A stretch of 64,000 nt of DNA from Brevibacillus sp. DP1.3A (GTDB taxonomy: Bacteria > Bacillota > Bacilli > Brevibacillales > Brevibacillaceae): assembly GCF_013284245.2 (NCBI RefSeq), contig NZ_CP085876.1, positions 4,676,001 through 4,740,000 of the forward strand, written 5' to 3'. The notes below the pieces were generated by a model. The model was not told where the DNA came from. It searched no databases and saw nothing but the letters and a program-made list of their open reading frames with translations. Position 1 is the stretch's first letter, and each line of letters opens with the position of its first letter. The position numbers and the translations under genes were made by a program. Positions 55,421 to 64,000 of this stretch are shown piece by piece.

Positions 55421-56119
55421 TTACAAGTACCCTTGCTCTTTGAGACTAACGTACTTGCCTTCCCCGATAATAACATGATCCAACAATGAAATCCCTACCA
55501 GTTCACCAGCGTCACGCAATGTATGCGTAATCGCGATGTCTTCCCTGCTAGGTGTCGGATCACCGCTCGGATGGTTATGTAGGCATATCACCGATGCGCT
55601 GCTACGACGGATCGCTTCTTTAAAGACTTCTCTCGGGTGTACGATGGAAGCGTCCAGACTGCCTACAAAAATCGTCTGCTTGCCAATCACATGGTTCTTG
55701 GTATTCAGAAAGAGACAGACAAAATGTTCCTGTGTCAAATGAGCAAGCTCTGGCGACATCAAATCAGCTACGTCCCGTGGTAAACGGATAGAAGCCCTAT
55801 ACTCTCGAGGCACTCCCATCAATCTACGCCCAAGCTCAAACGCAGCATGCAATTCAATCGCTTTGACTGGACCAATTCCTTTTAGCTCTGTTAACTCAGC
55901 ATGAGAGGCTTGGGCTAAACCACGCAGGTCTCCAAACCTGGCTAACAAGCGCTGAGCCAGCTGATGAGCCGTCTCTTGTTCCCTGCCTGTCCGCAGTAAA
56001 ATGGCAAGAAGTTCAGTATCAGACAGATGGACCGCTCCTTCGCGAAGCAGTCGTTCACGTGGACGGTCATAGTAAGGGACGTTTTTTAACAGCATTTTGT
56101 TACAGGTATTTGTTGCCAT
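55421..56119 (-). CDS. radC: RadC (JAB/MPN domain) protein
   Basis: The 232-residue protein has an N-terminal helix-hairpin-helix (LTELKGIGPVKAIEL) and a JAMM metal motif LHNHPSGDPTPSRED. A role in DNA repair is doubted; related proteins occur on mobile elements. ATG 56119 has GGAGG ten bases upstream. The maf-radC-mreB order matches B. subtilis. Confidence 0.94.
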   Translation of the reverse strand: MATNTCNKMLLKNVPYYDRPRERLLREGAVHLSDTELLAILLRTGREQETAHQLAQRLLARFGDLRGLAQASHAELTELKGIGPVKAIELHAAFELGRRLMGVPREYRASIRLPRDVADLMSPELAHLTQEHFVCLFLNTKNHVIGKQTIFVGSLDASIVHPREVFKEAIRRSSASVICLHNHPSGDPTPSREDIAITHTLRDAGELVGISLLDHVIIGEGKYVSLKEQGYL

Positions 56120-56220
56120 TTTATATCCGCCTCCAGCCATATTCACATTATCGAAAACGGCTGACATGGAGATGTTCATGAGGCGTATGGCCGTCGCCGC
56201 TTGCTTCAAGCATGACAACT

Positions 56221-56808
56221 TTACAATATCGGCATCCCAAAACGTGTCAAAAGAGTAGACGTCAGGCCTAACGGAAGACCAACAACAGTGAAGTAGTCTC
56301 CAGTTATTCCTTCCACGAGCGTGGCTCCAATACCCTGAATGGCGTATGAGCCCGCTTTATCCATCGGCTCACCTGTCGCAATGTACGACTTGATTTCTTG
56401 CTCTGTTAAAGCTCGAATTCTTACGTGTGTTAGACTATGTGAGACTTCCGCACGGCCTGTCTCCACATCTATCAAGGCGACTCCACTATAAACGGTGTGC
56501 TCTTGCCCCTGAAGCATGGACAACATACGGTATGCGTCCATTTCATCAACAGGCTTGCCCAGTATTTGGCCATCAAGAACGACTACCGTATCAGATCCTA
56601 AAACGACGCCTTCCGTCAAGCGAGAAGCCACTTCCTTGGCCTTGCGCAAAGACAATTCTTCTACTACTTCGCTCGCAGATAAATGCTCTGCTGTCGTCTC
56701 ATCTACATCACTGGTGATAACGGTAAATGATAAGCCCAAAGCTTGCAGAAGCTCCCTTCGACGAGGCGAAGATGAAGCCAGAATGAGAGGAACATTTTTT
56801 TTCGTCAT
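56221..56808 (-). CDS. maf: Maf-like nucleoside triphosphate pyrophosphatase
   Basis: The 195-residue protein starts with LILASSSPRRRELLQALG and has VVLGSDTVVVLDG and GSYAIQGIGATLVEGITGDYFTVVGLP. Maf hydrolyses dTTP/UTP-type or modified nucleotides; overexpression blocks septation. It lies eight bases after the DUF4321 stop. Confidence 0.95.
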   Translation of the reverse strand: MTKKNVPLILASSSPRRRELLQALGLSFTVITSDVDETTAEHLSASEVVEELSLRKAKEVASRLTEGVVLGSDTVVVLDGQILGKPVDEMDAYRMLSMLQGQEHTVYSGVALIDVETGRAEVSHSLTHVRIRALTEQEIKSYIATGEPMDKAGSYAIQGIGATLVEGITGDYFTVVGLPLGLTSTLLTRFGMPIL

Positions 56809-56816
56809 TTTTCAAC

Positions 56817-57056
56817 CTACTTTATTCGTCGATGTATCCAAAATGCGAGGGCTAAGCCTCCGATACTGGCTAGATTTAGTTTTACCTGAAAGTTCAGTTC
56901 GTACTTCAAAATTTCTAAATCTGCCGCAGGCGACCAAGTAATCTCTTTACTCTTGGTCAAAAAAGGTAGCCAGGGACTTAAAATCTCCCCGATAATGCTG
57001 CCAAACAAAAGTCCACTCACCAACAGAAACACGAGAGTAAGCGTTTCTTTCCCCAT
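56817..57056 (-). CDS. DUF4321 small membrane protein
   Basis: The 79-residue product has two membrane helices (TLVFLLVSGLLFGSIIGEIL and ASIGGLALAFWIHRR) enclosing a conserved loop. DUF4321 proteins are often encoded beside maf in Firmicutes. ATG 57056 has GGGAG upstream; the longer frame to 57215 lacks support. Function unknown. Confidence 0.8.
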   Translation of the reverse strand: MGKETLTLVFLLVSGLLFGSIIGEILSPWLPFLTKSKEITWSPAADLEILKYELNFQVKLNLASIGGLALAFWIHRRIK

Positions 57057-57215
57057 TTTCCCAACTCCCTTTTTATAAGGGATTCTCTTTTTGCCAAACA
57101 TAAGTTTAGCAAATGGGGAGAAGCGAAACAATCCCTGATTGCTCTTGGTAGTTACTGTATAGAAAGAAAAGGCCTCCTGCAAGAAAACCTTGCGGAAGAC
57201 CATATAAACATGCAC

Positions 57216-58508
57216 TTATGTGGATGAGCGTGCATTTTGAATCCAGCTCGAGTAGCTCTCGAAAAAGGCAAGGACACCCGCCTGTACTTGCCACGCATAG
57301 GATTCGGCGCTTTCCACCTTTTTTCCAACGCTCGCTTCTGCCATTTTGTCCCTGGCCGCCAGCGCTTGATTCACCCCATTTACCATCCCATCTAGCAATG
57401 GCTTCCAGGCATCCTTGGCTTCCATTTTACGACTTTCCTCCAGAAATTGGCGGTGAATTTCTTTTAATTCTGCTGTTTCTTTTGCCGTTGGCGAAAGTTG
57501 ACCCGTCGTAATAATCAGCCCTGATTGTGCTGAAAGTGTTTGGACGAGTTTGACTCCGTGGGTGAAAAAGGCACTCACGTTAGGGTCACCAGATGCGTTG
57601 GCGGCTTTTCCAACAGGGACAGACCCTTCAAAAGCCGGAAAGGAAAATTCTTTGACGTATATATCCATGCCTTTGTTTTTCAAGCTGGCGGCAAAGCCTA
57701 GCACAGCATCTCTTGTGGGAGCAGCAGCTGCGAACATATACTGCTTGCTTGCGTCCTTATAAAGCAGATGAGGAATCCCCGCTTTCTCCAGTGGTTCTAC
57801 AGCTGTTTGCGGGGATGCATCCGGCTGGAATACTCCTGCCTGTGCAACGTACATGTTTACGGCTGGCAGTTGTAAAGCTATTGCTTTTTGACCCACTACG
57901 GTACCATTCGTCGGCGTCTCATGCGTTGGCTGGCTTTCATTTGGCAAAGCGGGACCTGCCACGCCATTTTTCCCAGCCGTTTGTTCAGTACCTGCACCCG
58001 GCGCTGTCAGTGTCTGAACCGTTTCACTCAGAACATTTCCGTACGACTCGGAAAACTCCTTTTGGGAAAAGACTGTCAAAACAAGAAATCCGAACAAAAG
58101 ACCAATTGCTATAGCCCCACCCGTTGTTAATGTCGTGCGCCAAAAGGGCCCCTTTGGCCATAACGCTGCGAGCCGACTACCAGGACTACTCCTGTATCCC
58201 TTCTCTTCGGTATCCTCGAAAGAATAATCGGATTCAAAGGAGTCGTTTGTCGTCTGATCGAATTCATCGTTCGGCTTCGTTTCTTTCGCGACTGCTCCAC
58301 GTAGCTGCATCATGCGTTCCCATGCTTCGTTGCCCTTCTCTTTAAACGGGTCAGTAAACGACAAGGGAGGCGCTTGAAAACGAACACGAGGCGTGTCATC
58401 CTTTGGGGTGCGCTTTCTACTTGCTTCCTTCGGGATGTCGTCCCGCTTTTCATCCCAGAACCTTCCGTTCATTTTGACCGTCACACGATTTTTATTTTGT
58501 CCGCTCAT
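57216..58508 (-). CDS. SPOR-domain membrane protein, SpoIIB-like
   Basis: The 430-residue protein has a charged cytoplasmic N-terminus, one membrane helix near residues 130-150, a Thr/Pro/Gly-rich linker and a SPOR domain (MYVAQAGVFQ ... AAAPTRDAVLGFA) at about 225-300, then a helical tail. The domain plan and position between comC-type and maf genes match B. subtilis spoIIB, which helps septal peptidoglycan work during engulfment. Primary sequence is divergent, so orthology is inferred from position. Confidence 0.75.
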   Translation of the reverse strand: MSGQNKNRVTVKMNGRFWDEKRDDIPKEASRKRTPKDDTPRVRFQAPPLSFTDPFKEKGNEAWERMMQLRGAVAKETKPNDEFDQTTNDSFESDYSFEDTEEKGYRSSPGSRLAALWPKGPFWRTTLTTGGAIAIGLLFGFLVLTVFSQKEFSESYGNVLSETVQTLTAPGAGTEQTAGKNGVAGPALPNESQPTHETPTNGTVVGQKAIALQLPAVNMYVAQAGVFQPDASPQTAVEPLEKAGIPHLLYKDASKQYMFAAAAPTRDAVLGFAASLKNKGMDIYVKEFSFPAFEGSVPVGKAANASGDPNVSAFFTHGVKLVQTLSAQSGLIITTGQLSPTAKETAELKEIHRQFLEESRKMEAKDAWKPLLDGMVNGVNQALAARDKMAEASVGKKVESAESYAWQVQAGVLAFFESYSSWIQNARSST

Positions 58509-58625
58509 ACGCTTGCCCTCCTAGCCACAGGCTCTTTGTACTAGCATACGTTTTGCTCGGACGGGTTATGACTTCTATCTAGTGATTCTATTAAATTTGT
58601 TTCTACTACTATTCCCCATGCCATT

Positions 58626-59060
58626 TCAAGAGGTTTCGCTCATATACAAAATGACGGCTAACCCAATCGTCACAAAAGGCGCAAACGGTACTTCGCATTT
58701 TATACTTACTTTTCGTATCAGCAACAAAGCGAGAGAGACGAGCATAGCTGCCAAGCTCGCAACCGTAAGAACGACTACAAAATCGTGAACCCCAAGTCCA
58801 TAGCAGACTAAAGCGAACAACTTCACATCCCCCATCCCCAGCGCACGCGGCCTGTGCCAGCTGATCCATCCAAATACTAGTAAACAGATAATCGCAAAGA
58901 TTCCAGCCATCAGCCATTCCCTCGGCGAAGAGAGAACATACTCCATAAAAGAAATCAGTACAAACCCTGCAACTAATGCAAGATTGGGTATTCGTCTATG
59001 ACGAAAATCTACCCACGAGAGGTAAAGGCAGAGCCCGAATAATATCACAGCGTTTGCCAT
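58626..59060 (-). CDS. Prepilin peptidase domain protein (A24 family, minimal form)
   Basis: The 144-residue membrane protein contains both catalytic aspartate contexts of A24 peptidases: VDFRHRRIPN and ALGMGDVKLFAL. It has about five helices but lacks the N-terminal methylase and zinc-type domain of ComC (about 250 residues). It resembles TadV/CpaA enzymes. Location beside the SpoIIB-like gene equals comC in B. subtilis. ATG 59060 has GGGGG upstream. Confidence 0.82.
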   Translation of the reverse strand: MANAVILFGLCLYLSWVDFRHRRIPNLALVAGFVLISFMEYVLSSPREWLMAGIFAIICLLVFGWISWHRPRALGMGDVKLFALVCYGLGVHDFVVVLTVASLAAMLVSLALLLIRKVSIKCEVPFAPFVTIGLAVILYMSETS

Positions 59061-59112
59061 TTCTTCATCCCCCAAGTTGAAACTGTCCTTAAGATTACGC
59101 TTCTTTCCTGAG

Positions 59113-59146
59113 ACAAAAAAACTGCCCAGAACGATTCTGGACAGCC
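59113..59146 (-). terminator. Terminator of fabH
   Basis: CTGTCCAGA and TCTGGGCAG pair with one mismatch around a 5-base loop; a seven-T run follows on the minus strand. Confidence 0.85.
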
Positions 59147-59166
59147 TCTCGATTTATGAACATGGT

Positions 59167-60162
59167 TTACGGATTCCAAGTGAACAAAAGGCCAGCGTGG
59201 ACGAGACCACCGCCAAACCCATACAACAAGATCGTATCCCCTGCCTTTACTTTGCCTTCCTTGATCCCCAAGGCGAGCGACAATGGAATGGTAGCCGCTG
59301 ATGTGTTGCCATAGTGCGTCAGACTGTACAGTGTCTTTTCGAGTGGGAACTGGCTCTTCTCACAAATGGATTCGATCATGCGCAAATTGGCACTGTGCGG
59401 GATGAACCAGTCGACATCTTCGAGCGTTTTGCCCGCCCGGCTCACTACCTCCTGCATCCCCTTTGGAACAGTTGTTACTGCCCACTTGTACACTTCTCTC
59501 CCGTTTTGGACCATGCATCCATTCCCACTCAATTCTCGTCCGTCCATATGGGTAGACAAGCCCGATCGGTATACATGAATCCCTCCGTCCCCCTTTGAGC
59601 CTAAATAGGCGGACAAAAAACCAGGAGCCGTAGAGTCTTGCTCAACCAACACTGCACCCGCCCCGTCCCCGAACAGGATGCACGTCGTGCGATCCGTATA
59701 GTCGGTTACTTTTGTTAAGGTTTCTGCACCTACTACCAACACTTTGCGATGCAAACCAGAGCTGATGAGCGCATTTGCCATATGGAGCGCATACGTAAAT
59801 CCTGCACAGGTGGCGGAGAGGTCCATGGCTCCTGCCTGCTCGACTTGAAAATGCGCCTGGATTTGGCTTGCTACACTTGGAAATGGATAGTCTGGCGTAC
59901 TGGTCGCCACCAAAATCATATCGACATCGCGGATATCCTTCCCATAATTCGCGATCATATCGTGGATAGCAGCGATGGCCAGATCACTGGTAAATTCATC
60001 TTCTCTTGCCATACGGCGCTCATGAATACCTGTTCGTTGTAAAATCCACTCATTCGATGTCTCCACTAGTTTTTCCATATCTGTATTGGTAAGAACGCGA
60101 CTCGGCACATACGTACCGATAGCGGTAATTCGTGACTTGAAGGGGCTTGCATTTGTCATCAT
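59167..60162 (-). CDS. fabH: Beta-ketoacyl-ACP synthase III
   Basis: The 331-residue enzyme has the catalytic Cys in LSATCAGFTYAL, His in WFIPHSANLRMI and Asn in HYGNTSAATI. It condenses acyl-CoA with malonyl-ACP to start fatty acid synthesis and sets branched-chain preference. It stands alone here, not with fabF. An operator-like site lies at 60208-60225. Confidence 0.95.
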   Translation of the reverse strand: MMTNASPFKSRITAIGTYVPSRVLTNTDMEKLVETSNEWILQRTGIHERRMAREDEFTSDLAIAAIHDMIANYGKDIRDVDMILVATSTPDYPFPSVASQIQAHFQVEQAGAMDLSATCAGFTYALHMANALISSGLHRKVLVVGAETLTKVTDYTDRTTCILFGDGAGAVLVEQDSTAPGFLSAYLGSKGDGGIHVYRSGLSTHMDGRELSGNGCMVQNGREVYKWAVTTVPKGMQEVVSRAGKTLEDVDWFIPHSANLRMIESICEKSQFPLEKTLYSLTHYGNTSAATIPLSLALGIKEGKVKAGDTILLYGFGGGLVHAGLLFTWNP

Positions 60163-60207
60163 CCGATCATCACCTTCCGTTTTTATGATCTGATTATAAC
60201 ACTAGAT

Positions 60208-60225
60208 ATTAGTATCTGGTACTAT
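60208..60225 (-). promoter_or_regulatory. FapR-like operator overlapping the fabH promoter
   Basis: The minus-strand sequence ATAGTACCAGATACTAAT is an imperfect palindrome (TAGTA-5-TACTA) of the type TTAGTAcctgnTACTAA that FapR binds in Bacillus. Its right half overlaps TACTAA, a candidate -10, 18 bases after TTGATT (60238-60233); TATAAT also occurs at 60198-60193. FapR represses lipid genes, relieved by malonyl-CoA. fapR itself is outside the window. Confidence 0.65.
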
Positions 60226-60272
60226 TTTTTAAAATCAATAATCTAATTCTGGTTTGAGTCAGCATAGTGGAG

Positions 60273-60484
60273 GAGAAGAAAAAGCACAGTTCTCTTCGAC
60301 TCTGACACGCCAGCAGGGGGGATTCACTGGCCGTCTCCACTACAAAAAGGGGACCGTCGAGCCAAAGCCACCCTACGGGCGGAAGTTTCTCAAGGGAGAA
60401 GTGTTCGACAAGCGTGGTCCCCTTTTTGTAGTTCCGACTGGGTAGGCGTTGTCAAGGTCTATGAGCCCTGTGCTTTTTCTTCTC
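60273..60484. other. Nested inverted-repeat element, probable structured RNA or repeat family
   Basis: Outer arms 60273-60289 and 60468-60484 are perfectly complementary over 17 bp (GAGAAGAAAAAGCACAG). Between them inner arms 60340-60355 and 60416-60431 pair perfectly over 16 bp. The intervening flanks pair weakly. The 60-base apex can form GTCGA/TCGAC closure, TTCTC-AAGG-GAGAA and CC-CCC/GGG-GG hairpins. It fills half of the 421-base gap between fabH and murC; the rest holds the fabH promoter and the murC terminator. Confidence 0.65.
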
Positions 60485-60533
60485 ACTAGCATTGTTGGTA
60501 TATCGATACCTTACAAAACTTTCCGATAGTAAA

Positions 60534-60572
60534 TAAAAAGACTTGAAACCCGTAGGTTTCAAGTCTTTTTAC
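60534..60572 (-). terminator. Terminator of murC
   Basis: AAAAAGACTTGAAACC and GGTTTCAAGTCTTTTT form a 16-bp stem with a 4-base loop. Confidence 0.92.
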
Positions 60573-60583
60573 GTCTCTATCCG

Positions 60584-61966
60584 TTATTTTTCTAGCTTTT
60601 CAGCCAGCCAGTAAGCGGATTTCCAGATATCCCCTGCACCCATAGTCAACACGAGATCGCCCTCTTGCAATCCTTTGAAGACATGCTCCTGCATTTGTTC
60701 CTTCGTCGGAATGTACTGCGCACGCGGGTGGCTGTTGGTGCGGATTTTTTGCACCAGCACCTCGGAGGTAACTCCCTCGATTTTTTCTTCGCCCGCTGGA
60801 GAGTAGATATCCGTGATAATCACTTCGTCTGCTTCTGCAAAGGCACGGCTGAATTCATCCATAAGGAAATACGTGCGTGTGTAGCGTTGTGGCTGAAACA
60901 CAGCGATCACACGTCGGCCCGATGCCCTTGCCCCGCTTAGTGTAGCGATAATTTCCGTTGGATGATGCGCGTAGTCGTCTACGACCAGGACGCCTCGTGT
61001 ATCCCCGATAATTTGAAATCTGCGCTTGGCACCGCTAAAAGTAGACAGTGCCTGTGCAATTTTATCAAAGGAAAGGCCAATATCCAGGCAAACAATGATC
61101 GCAGCCAGTGCATTTGCAATATTATGCTTGCCTGGGACTACGAGACACAATTCACCCAACCGCTCATCCTTGTGATAAATCTGGCACGTGCTGCAACGAT
61201 CTCCACATTCAATCAAAGTGGCAGAAAACTGTGCTTGTGCCACAAAGTTCGGATCGACTGCATACGTCACGACCGTTTTTTCGACGGACGGCATGACTTC
61301 ACGCACATGTTGATCATCGATGCACAGGATCGCTTTTCCAGCCGGTTTTAGATGGCTCAAGAACTGGACGTACGCCTGTTTCAAATTGTTGAAGTCGCCA
61401 TCGAAATGCTCCAGATGATCTGGTTCGATGCTCGTCACAATTTCATACATCGGTCTGTATTCCAAAAAGGAACCGTCGCTCTCGTCTGCCTCAGCAATGA
61501 CATAATCACTGGTACCTGCCTTTGCGTTGGTACCAGCACTCATCAATTCACCGCCGATGATGAAAGTCGGGTCTACACCGCACTCTTCCAGCACGTGAGA
61601 GATCATCGATGTCGTGGTCGTCTTGCCGTGTGCTCCGGCTACTGCTACTCCTGTGCGTTCATTCAATATGCGAGCAAGCATTTGGGAACGGTGCATGACC
61701 GGAATTCCTAATGCTTGACCTGCGATCACCTCAGGATTGTCTTTGGAAATACTGGTGGAGTATACGATGCTGTCTGCTCCCTCCACGTGGGTAGCATTAT
61801 GGCCAATATGAATGACCGCCCCTCTTGCTTCCAGCTTTTTCGCCAAATCATTCATGGCGACATCGGAGCCGGTTACCTTGTATCCAAGGTCGATCAAGAC
61901 GCGGGCAATGGCACTCATGCCATAACCGCCGATGCCCACAAAGTGGACGTGTTGGGCCTGATCCAC
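60584..61966 (-). CDS. murC: UDP-N-acetylmuramate--L-alanine ligase
   Basis: The 460-residue ligase has the UDP-binding loop [16 protein letters not shown], the P-loop [12 protein letters not shown], and [12 protein letters not shown] in the C-terminal domain. It adds L-alanine to UDP-MurNAc. GTG 61966 has AGGTGA five bases upstream; a GTG at 61975 overlaps that site. The start overlaps the folC stop, so translation is coupled. Confidence 0.96.
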   Translation of the reverse strand: MDQAQHVHFVGIGGYGMSAIARVLIDLGYKVTGSDVAMNDLAKKLEARGAVIHIGHNATHVEGADSIVYSTSISKDNPEVIAGQALGIPVMHRSQMLARILNERTGVAVAGAHGKTTTTSMISHVLEECGVDPTFIIGGELMSAGTNAKAGTSDYVIAEADESDGSFLEYRPMYEIVTSIEPDHLEHFDGDFNNLKQAYVQFLSHLKPAGKAILCIDDQHVREVMPSVEKTVVTYAVDPNFVAQAQFSATLIECGDRCSTCQIYHKDERLGELCLVVPGKHNIANALAAIIVCLDIGLSFDKIAQALSTFSGAKRRFQIIGDTRGVLVVDDYAHHPTEIIATLSGARASGRRVIAVFQPQRYTRTYFLMDEFSRAFAEADEVIITDIYSPAGEEKIEGVTSEVLVQKIRTNSHPRAQYIPTKEQMQEHVFKGLQEGDLVLTMGAGDIWKSAYWLAEKLEK

Positions 61967-61967
61967 C

Positions 61968-63341
61968 CTATTCACCTGCCTCTTCTACTATAGTGGGAAA
62001 GAATGCGCGTACTTGGGCGATGAAGTAGAGCGAACCGCAGACGACCAACCAGTCATCCGCCTTCGCTGATTGCTTCTCCCGCATCCAAGAAAGGAGAAAC
62101 GCCCGCCAGTCTGGGACTGCATCGAGAAACTCTTGCTCCCAGCCACCGGCTAAAAACGACTCTTGTAAGCTATTGGCTTCGGCTGCACGCGGGAAGTCAA
62201 AGGTTGTCACATGCAGCTTTTGGATTTTTGACTTTACTGGTACGAGCGACTCTGCCATTTTGGCAAGCGGCTTATCTGCCAATCCAGAAAAGAGCAAATG
62301 CAACTGTACTCCGTCCGGCAACAACCGATCCAGACTGCTTACAAGCGCCTCCATTCCTTCCTGATTGTGTGCCCCATCCAAGATAACCATTGGTCTTGGA
62401 GAGATGACTTCTAGACGACCAGGCCAACGCGTTTGTTGCAAACCGCGAAATATTTCTTCTTCCTCCAGCAAGAAAGAGAAGTAATTACGCAGGATATCGA
62501 TGGTCATTAAAGCAACGGCTGCATTGGTTGTTTGGTGAATGCCATTCATGGTAAGACGGTAGGATGCTTCCGCACGACGGTGAATGCTTTTGTAACGAAA
62601 CTGTTGGTCACCCAGCTGCTCCTCTACCTGCACTGCCTGAAAATGTTCACCAATATGATATAGCGTACTCTTCGTTTGTCTTGTGCGCTCCTCAAAAATC
62701 GCGAGAAGTTCCGGCCTAACCTCACCTGTGACTACAGGAACACCCGGCTTGATAATCCCCGCTTTTTCCTGGGCAATATCTTCCAAGCTTTCTCCCAACA
62801 CTTGCGTATGGTCCATACCGATATTCGTGATGACCGAAACAAGCGGAAGGACGACGTTCGTCGAATCCAATCGCCCGCCAAGTCCTGTTTCCCATACGAC
62901 TACCGCTGGTCTCGCCACTCTTGAAAAATAAAGAATGGCGATCAGCGTAATCACTTCAAATTCGGTAGGGGAACCGAACTCTGTTTCTTGTTCGCATCGT
63001 TGCACCCATACCTTGACTTCATTCACCAGCTGCAATAGATCTTCTTCCGTGATCATGCTGCCGTTGTAACGGATGCGCTCACGGAAGTCAACCAAATAGG
63101 GGGAGGTAAATGTACCTACACTATATCCGGCTTCCATCAGCATTTGCGTCAGGAATGCGCAGGTTGAACCTTTTCCATTGGTGCCAGCCACATGAATAAA
63201 TGGGATTCTCCGCTCAGGATGTCCTACTTGCTCCAAAACCCACTGCATTCTCTCAAGCCCCGGCCGTTGACCGAACCTGAGCAGTCCATGCAGCCAGTCG
63301 AGCGCTTGCGTATATTCTACAAACCCTTCTTCTGCATGCAT
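61968..63341 (-). CDS. folC: Folylpolyglutamate synthase/dihydrofolate synthase
   Basis: The 457-residue Mur-ligase relative has [24 protein letters not shown] and [13 protein letters not shown]. It adds glutamate to folates. ATG 63341 has GGAG nine bases upstream. It lies 44 bases after valS, the normal valS-folC order. Confidence 0.96.
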   Translation of the reverse strand: MHAEEGFVEYTQALDWLHGLLRFGQRPGLERMQWVLEQVGHPERRIPFIHVAGTNGKGSTCAFLTQMLMEAGYSVGTFTSPYLVDFRERIRYNGSMITEEDLLQLVNEVKVWVQRCEQETEFGSPTEFEVITLIAILYFSRVARPAVVVWETGLGGRLDSTNVVLPLVSVITNIGMDHTQVLGESLEDIAQEKAGIIKPGVPVVTGEVRPELLAIFEERTRQTKSTLYHIGEHFQAVQVEEQLGDQQFRYKSIHRRAEASYRLTMNGIHQTTNAAVALMTIDILRNYFSFLLEEEEIFRGLQQTRWPGRLEVISPRPMVILDGAHNQEGMEALVSSLDRLLPDGVQLHLLFSGLADKPLAKMAESLVPVKSKIQKLHVTTFDFPRAAEANSLQESFLAGGWEQEFLDAVPDWRAFLLSWMREKQSAKADDWLVVCGSLYFIAQVRAFFPTIVEEAGE

Positions 63342-63384
63342 ACCACAATGCTCCATTCTCAAAAATATGCGATGGTATGGCGGA

Positions 63385-64000
63385 TCATTCGCCCTTCAAT
63401 TCGGCAAGTCGTGCAATCACTTTATCCCGCTTATCCATGTAGTCTGCCATCTTCGCTTTTTCCTCTGCGACTACTTTTTCAGGTGCCTTGGCCATAAATC
63501 CGGCATTGTTGAGCTTTTTCTCAATACGCTCCACTTCGCCGTTGAGTGTCGCCACTTCTTTTTCCAGACGCTTCAGCTCTTGCTCGATATCGATCAAGCC
63601 TGCCAGTGGAAGGAACAATTCTGCTCCCGTGATCACAGCAGACATCGCTTTATCAGGCATAGCCAGATCCAGGCTGATTTCCAGACGCTCAGGGTTGCAG
63701 AAACGGCTGAGGTAGTGCTCACCACGTGTCAGACGCTCAGCGGACAATGCATCGCTTGGCTTGATCAGGAGCTCAATTTTCTTGGACATTGGTACGTTTA
63801 CTTCTGCACGGATGTTGCGTACGCTGCGGATGATATCCATCAACTGGTTCATTTCGCTTTCTGCTTCAGCAAAAATCCATTGCTCGTTAACAGTTGGCCA
63901 AGGTGCTACTGTGATGCTCTCGCCTTGGTGCGGCAATGCCTGCCAAATTTCCTCCGTGATGAACGGCATGAACGGATGCAACAGCTTGAGTGTTTGATCC
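63385..64000 (-). CDS. valS: Valyl-tRNA synthetase, C-terminal part (gene runs off the window)
   Basis: The frame is open to the window edge and gives the last 205 or so residues. It contains the anticodon-binding helices ([17 protein letters not shown]) and the C-terminal coiled-coil arm ([23 protein letters not shown]) with [14 protein letters not shown]. The enzyme charges tRNA(Val). The 5' end lies beyond 64000. Confidence 0.95.
   Translation of the reverse strand, partial: DQTLKLLHPFMPFITEEIWQALPHQGESITVAPWPTVNEQWIFAEAESEMNQLMDIIRSVRNIRAEVNVPMSKKIELLIKPSDALSAERLTRGEHYLSRFCNPERLEISLDLAMPDKAMSAVITGAELFLPLAGLIDIEQELKRLEKEVATLNGEVERIEKKLNNAGFMAKAPEKVVAEEKAKMADYMDKRDKVIARLAELKGE

Noticed and set aside
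60254..60445. A 63-codon frame across the nested inverted repeat
   Set aside because: It starts before the outer arm, has no ribosome binding site, and its sequence is dictated by the palindromic arms.

Overview
The window comes from a Gram-positive, endospore-forming bacterium, most likely Brevibacillus or a close relative in the Paenibacillaceae. That name is an inference from gene content and order; no 16S gene is present. The evidence is a set of sporulation genes (spoVB, bofC, safA, spo0B, spoIVFA/FB, a spoIIB-like gene, a CotS-type kinase), strong Shine-Dalgarno sites with many GTG and TTG starts, and a gene order close to one arc of the Bacillus subtilis chromosome, from relA/recJ through ruv, obg and mre to folC/valS. 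No tRNA, rRNA, CRISPR array, prophage or intact insertion sequence was seen.

Layout. 1-8 kb: hemZ, a small unknown gene, an SH3b amidase, a DinB-like gene, a short Rossmann protein, dtd and relA. 8-14 kb: apt, recJ, separate secF and secD, and comN. 14-19.4 kb: spoVB, a DUF421 protein, corA, a YrzE-like membrane protein, yajC and tgt. 19.5-25 kb: queA, a SpoIID/LytB protein, a DUF2905 gene and ruvBAC. 25-32 kb: small and exported proteins, bofC, a secreted CpdB-type nucleotidase, a CotS-type kinase and safA. 32-37 kb: pheA, thrB, thrC, hom and an ACT-domain regulator, all read leftward as one amino-acid cluster. 37-43 kb: a 50-residue gene, NDH-2, DUF1641, a PilZ-like gene, obg, spo0B, rpmA, prp and rplU. 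43-47 kb: RNase G/E, an AAC(6')-like acetyltransferase, spoIVFB/FA and csp. 47-57 kb: the cell-shape and division block rodA, minD, minC, pbp2, mreD, mreC, mreB, then radC and maf. 57-64 kb: a SpoIIB-like SPOR protein, a minimal prepilin peptidase, fabH, murC, folC and the 3' end of valS.

How the genes work together. Most of the window is conserved housekeeping. It covers Sec translocation (secD, secF, yajC), queuosine tRNA modification (tgt, queA), Holliday-junction processing (ruvABC), aspartate-family and phenylalanine synthesis, ribosomal large-subunit proteins with their Prp protease, cell elongation and septum placement (mre, rodA, pbp2, min), and sporulation from Spo0B to pro-sigma-K processing and coat assembly.

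The least explained signals are not proteins. First, a 56-nt element is shared, ungapped and at 41/56 identity, by the leaders of relA and mreB, two otherwise unrelated genes. Second, a 212-nt nested inverted repeat lies in the largest intergenic gap, between fabH and murC, with two perfect arms of 17 bp and 16 bp around a structured apical domain. Both look like uncharacterised structured RNA or repeat families. Neither could be searched here.
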